Of a stretch of DNA of 64,000 nt, positions 60,237 through 64,000 are shown piece by piece. This DNA is from Crotophaga sulcirostris. Lineage: Eukaryota > Chordata > Aves > Cuculiformes > Crotophagidae. The stretch covers positions 66,195-130,194 of the forward strand of contig VYZB01000218.1 in NCBI GenBank assembly GCA_013397455.1, given 5' to 3'. Made by a program: the position numbers and the translations under genes. The first letter of the stretch is position 1, and each line of letters starts with the position of its first letter. Under the pieces are notes generated by a model. That model had not been told where the DNA came from, did not search any database, and saw only the letters and a list, made by a program, of their open reading frames with translations.

Positions 60237-63200
60237 CATTTTTTGGCAAACCAGCTCCCTTGAGCGTGCATTTAGTGAAGGACCAATGAAAAGAGTGCAA
60301 GGGTTTGGATGTGCAACCAAGTATGGGAAGAGAGCTGAAGAAATCCCACATCAGATTGGCTGCCACCTAGGATGAGTGGGACAAATTGCTCATGGAAATA
60401 CCCATATCTCTCCACTAGCTGCAGAAAGAACCTGCACAACTCTCTCAGGCTGGGAACCTACCTGCTGAATGACTTAGGTAAAAATGAATCCTTCCCCTTG
60501 AAACTACCAGTGTTATTGTGGTTAGTGCCCAGCTCTGGATTCTGCCCAGATTCTTTACAGGCGCTCAATTGGGAGTGGAGAGAGCTCTGTATTCTACTGG
60601 GGCTCTGTCTCTCTTCATTGTGCTAGCTAAAAATCCCGTGTGCAAAATAATCATGGAATAATATCTGGCACATTGCACAGTTAATAAACTCAGAAGGTAC
60701 TGAGACTATTTGTAGTTCTTGAGAGAGTCAGATCCCTCTTGGCAGAGAACTATATAGAGTCAGAAAAATAATTCCTGCTCTGCTTTATGTGCAAGCTTTG
60801 GCATGAAGGTCTTTTCCTAGCAGAAGCAAGTCCATCTTTGAATATAACTATACAGTTCAACTATTAGAGATTCAGCTAATTACTACTAGGCCTTAGCTCA
60901 TGTTCCTCAATAAAAGAAAACATTCATACTCTGCATTGCAAAGATCTGCAACTGAAATCACGACTCAGCGGGTGGCAGTGGTTCCTAATATCCACAGAGT
61001 CCCATAAAACCATGAGGATGTCTACTGTCCTCCGCCTTACATCTGCTTCTGGTGCACTGAACAACTTTGTCTTTGGTTTGTTCCCCAGCTGGATTGCTTC
61101 ATGCTGGCTTGTGCACTGACACTCTTAAAAATGAAATGCTTTCCGCTTCCAAGAAAACCAATTTAAGTGTAATGGTCTTCTGTTAGTACAAAGTTTAGTC
61201 GTGTCTAAATAGCTCGTACCTGTTTGGCTATCAGGTATTGCAGTTAGGCTCTGGTTTTAATCATCAGGAAGTTATCCTGTTATAGTTTCATGTTTAGCTT
61301 TGAACAAAGGAACTAGGATGCCTTGCACATATGGTCACTTCCCACTGTGTTCTTGAAACACAGATGTTTTGTCCAGCTGCATGCTCATATGGCTGCTGGC
61401 ATTCATTTTCTGGAATGAGTTTTGTTCTAGTTAAAAATAATACAGTCAACTGGGCCCACTTTCCTCATCCATTTCATAGAGCTGTCCACTTTTGAAGGCT
61501 GCATTTCCCACCAGTCAGGGGAAATGACAGGTGCCTAAAGAAAAGCTTGCTTCTGCTCTACCTCCAGGATGGAATGAGGGTGTATGGACTTCAACATTTA
61601 GGCTTCCAAATTTCACAGAACTCCTCCTGATGTCTAGGGTCTACTTCTGCAAAAAACTGTTAGCAAGCTTTACTATTAGAGGCTGTATACTCTGACATTT
61701 TCCCATTTTTTGATTCACCAAAATAATATTAATAACAGTAAAAAAAAAAAAGTGTAGATATGGTTAAGGCTTCCTTGCACTGGTGAAGTAAATCAGGCAA
61801 CTGAATTCTCGATTGCACTCATCTGGAGGGCTGGGACATGAGTAGCCCAGAGCAGAGGGAGTTACAATAGTTGAGGCATGAAAAATACACTGCTTCTTCT
61901 TGTGATGTCCCTTGCCTCTTAGCTTTGCTAGGTAGAGCCCTACACACAGCTGATCTGTGGAAGTGGCATGTGTGGAAGTGCCGCTAAATCCTAAATAATT
62001 TGCTTCCTATTGCAATGACATCTTCTATGCATACTGCAAAGGTGCTATATTAACTTGGCCAAGCAAGGAGAGAAGAGTCTGTGTATCTAAGTGCTTTGTG
62101 GTTTCCTGATGTTTTAGCAGAACTGTAGGGTCAGAATCTGCTTGACTATCCAGGGCAAATATTGCTTGCCCCAGTCAGCTGGTGGCTGATGCACTGTGAG
62201 GTGTCTTGTCATACAAGGTATAAAAGCAGTCAGCAGCAATGGTTGCTGAGATAGTTTGAATCAGTCTTGGAACAAGATGAGGAAAAGCCATCCCCAAAAG
62301 TTGATATAAGTAACATTTTACCAAAGACATTTCTGCAGTTTGACTCCCTCCACTGCTGTATTGCTCCCTAATTAGTCACCAGGTCCAGCTGCAGCCTGTA
62401 GTCTTTTGTTATGGGGTTAAGTTGACTGCTGCATGCCAGCAGCAGCAGCAACTGATGACTGCCTCTTGCAGAAGCTGGTGAAGGAGATGACAAGTGAGCT
62501 AACAGCTCCTCCAGCATCTGTAGGGCAAAGGTGGTGTGAGAAGGCCAGCCTTAGATCATGTTCCTTTTACATCCAGACACTGCTGAAAGAAATGCCCAAG
62601 CAAAGTCTGTTTTGCTCTATATTGACAGATATGTTTTGTCATAAGAAGACTCAAGTTTTTCAGGTCCTGGTCTTTGGTCATGTAACATCCCAAAGCTAGC
62701 ACACATTTTGCCAGTGCAACGTCTCCAACCATTCATAAAGCAGGACACACAAGCTTTTCAAAGATATTTTGCTTACAATGAAAATGTGCTTTCTGCTAGA
62801 TTTTCCATTCTTTCTGTTGAAAAGCCATTACAGCTATAATGGACATTCAGTTTAGTAAGAGGCACTCTATAAATAAACCTGCAGCAAATGATGTTCATTT
62901 CAGTTCCTCTCACCATGTAGATAAAGTATATATTATTCAAAAAGCAAGTCAGCTTTCATTATGGTGACATGAATAAAAACACAAGGGAACATATTACTCT
63001 ACCAAACATCAGAACCTAGGCAGCCAGCTCTGCGGAAGGGGTTTTTTTCAGATTTTAAAGGGCCAAATATTTCAACTAAATCTCTGGCTGGAGTTTGTGT
63101 ATTTACGTAAATTCCTTTTCTTTCCTCTGGAACCTGACCCTGTTTCCTGAGGCTTGTGTGAGGGACAGTCTTGCTTTTTATAGCTTTGGAAAGGCTTGTC

Positions 63201-64000
63201 TTTGTGTTCCTGCTTTCTTCTTAAATATAAATCAGAGACCCTTAAAGTCAGTCTACACCACTTGCACTTGATAGAAGATTCCTACTTAAAGACCCTTTGT
63301 TCTATTCTTAGAAGTAAGTATTCCTTAAATTACATGTTTTCATTAACAAATCACTTGCATAATACTAATGCTCCCCACTCAAATCTCTATTTATCATGTT
63401 GCTGTGACACTGCAGCATGCTGGGGTCTTCTGGATCTATTATTCGTGTCTCTCATGTATGAATAATAACTCCACTGTTAAAAATTTGTCTAATGGAGGCA
63501 ACTTTATGCTCAATAAATATTGTGAATGCTTGCTGAATATCACACGCAATAAGAATCCCACCATGTACTCCCCACCAAAGGAGAAGAGCTCTCTTGTGTA
63601 TGGAAATCACTTTAAGCCCAGCTCGGGTTTCAACTTGTCACTCTGTGCACTCAAGTGAGTGCAAGCCTTGCCCTGATACAAATTGGAAATGAAAGATGTT
63701 GACAAAAATTTCAGCTATGTGAGTAATGATTTATGACTGGTTTTGCCTAGGCACCTCAACAATGTTCATGAATAAAGCATCGGGGTTTGTGGTAGCAAAT
63801 AACTCATTAGAAAGAAAATTTCAACTTGAATTAGAGATTACTAAGAAGAGAAAAAGGAAAGGCCAGTGCACGTTGTGAATCAACATGCACTTTGGTTTCC
63901 CTTCTTTAAATATCTGTGGCAACATGTAAAATTTGGATCATGTCTTTAACCATAGGCACCTGCCAGTGGCATGTTGCCAATGCACAGTGCTGCTATCAGC
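60237..64000. other. Non-coding, no gene identified
   Basis: Open frames of at most 96 codons (63368-63658 plus), none recognised. An A12 run lies near 61740-61751. TATAAAAG at 62219-62226 resembles a TATA box, but no CpG patch or open frame follows. A short CAG run lies at about 62439-62450. No repeat family or RNA gene was recognised. Confidence 0.5.

Noticed and set aside
60071..60366. K/R/E-rich plus frame and S/L/F-rich minus frames
   Set aside because: These are translations of the (AGAGA)n array on both strands.
62219..62226. TATAAAAG as a possible TATA box
   Set aside because: No CpG enrichment, initiator support or downstream open frame. The next ATG frame closes after a few codons. 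AT-rich DNA gives many such words.
1..64000. CRISPR arrays, tRNA or rRNA genes, operons, endogenous retrovirus internal regions
   Set aside because: No regularly spaced repeats, cloverleaf-like RNA genes, gene clusters or retroviral coding motifs were seen on either strand by eye. A covariance-model scan could still reveal small RNAs I cannot recognise.

Overview
The window looks like non-coding nuclear DNA from a bird, or less likely another sauropsid. The main evidence is a 1.7 kb minus-strand copy of a CR1 LINE (chicken repeat 1 type), a much older CR1 relic near the left end, and several short ancient-looking repeat scraps. CR1 is the dominant interspersed repeat of avian genomes. Base composition is AT-leaning, CpG is sparse, there are no operon-like runs of genes, and no open frame outside CR1 exceeds about 165 codons. 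I could not recognise an exon of any host protein gene, a tRNA, rRNA or small RNA gene, or a CRISPR array. The segment is best read as intergenic DNA or the interior of a very long intron.

Layout. Positions 1-1570 show nothing identifiable. Positions 1575-2560 hold a decayed plus-strand CR1 reverse transcriptase that seems to be interrupted by a 230-base insertion containing a foldback (arms 1967-2003 and 2066-2102). From 2.6 to 29.8 kb the sequence is non-coding, with pyrimidine tracts (10.56-10.72 kb, 15.39-15.55 kb), a small hairpin (9565-9593), a local duplication (9791-9841) and ancient repeat scraps. The better preserved CR1 lies at about 29.8-31.5 kb on the minus strand. It is 5' truncated and has four identifiable premature stops plus frameshifts, so it is dead. 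From 31.5 to 47 kb the sequence is again non-coding, with a paired homeodomain-like motif near 32.9 kb and overlapping perfect palindromes at 35461-35487.

The most feature-rich stretch is 47.06-48.65 kb. Within 1.6 kb it contains a TAAT-rich block with a perfect TAATGCATTA palindrome, a T/G minisatellite with a perfect 37-base tandem duplication, the densest CpG patch I noticed in the window, a canonical G-quadruplex motif and three CAGGTG-type E-boxes. It is the best candidate for an unannotated regulatory element or non-coding first exon, but that is inference. A pure (AGAGA)n array sits at 60.15-60.22 kb, and the rest to 64 kb is unremarkable.

No genes work together here. The biology visible is retrotransposon insertion and decay, tandem-repeat growth and possible cis-regulatory sequence. 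I found no convincing previously undescribed system.
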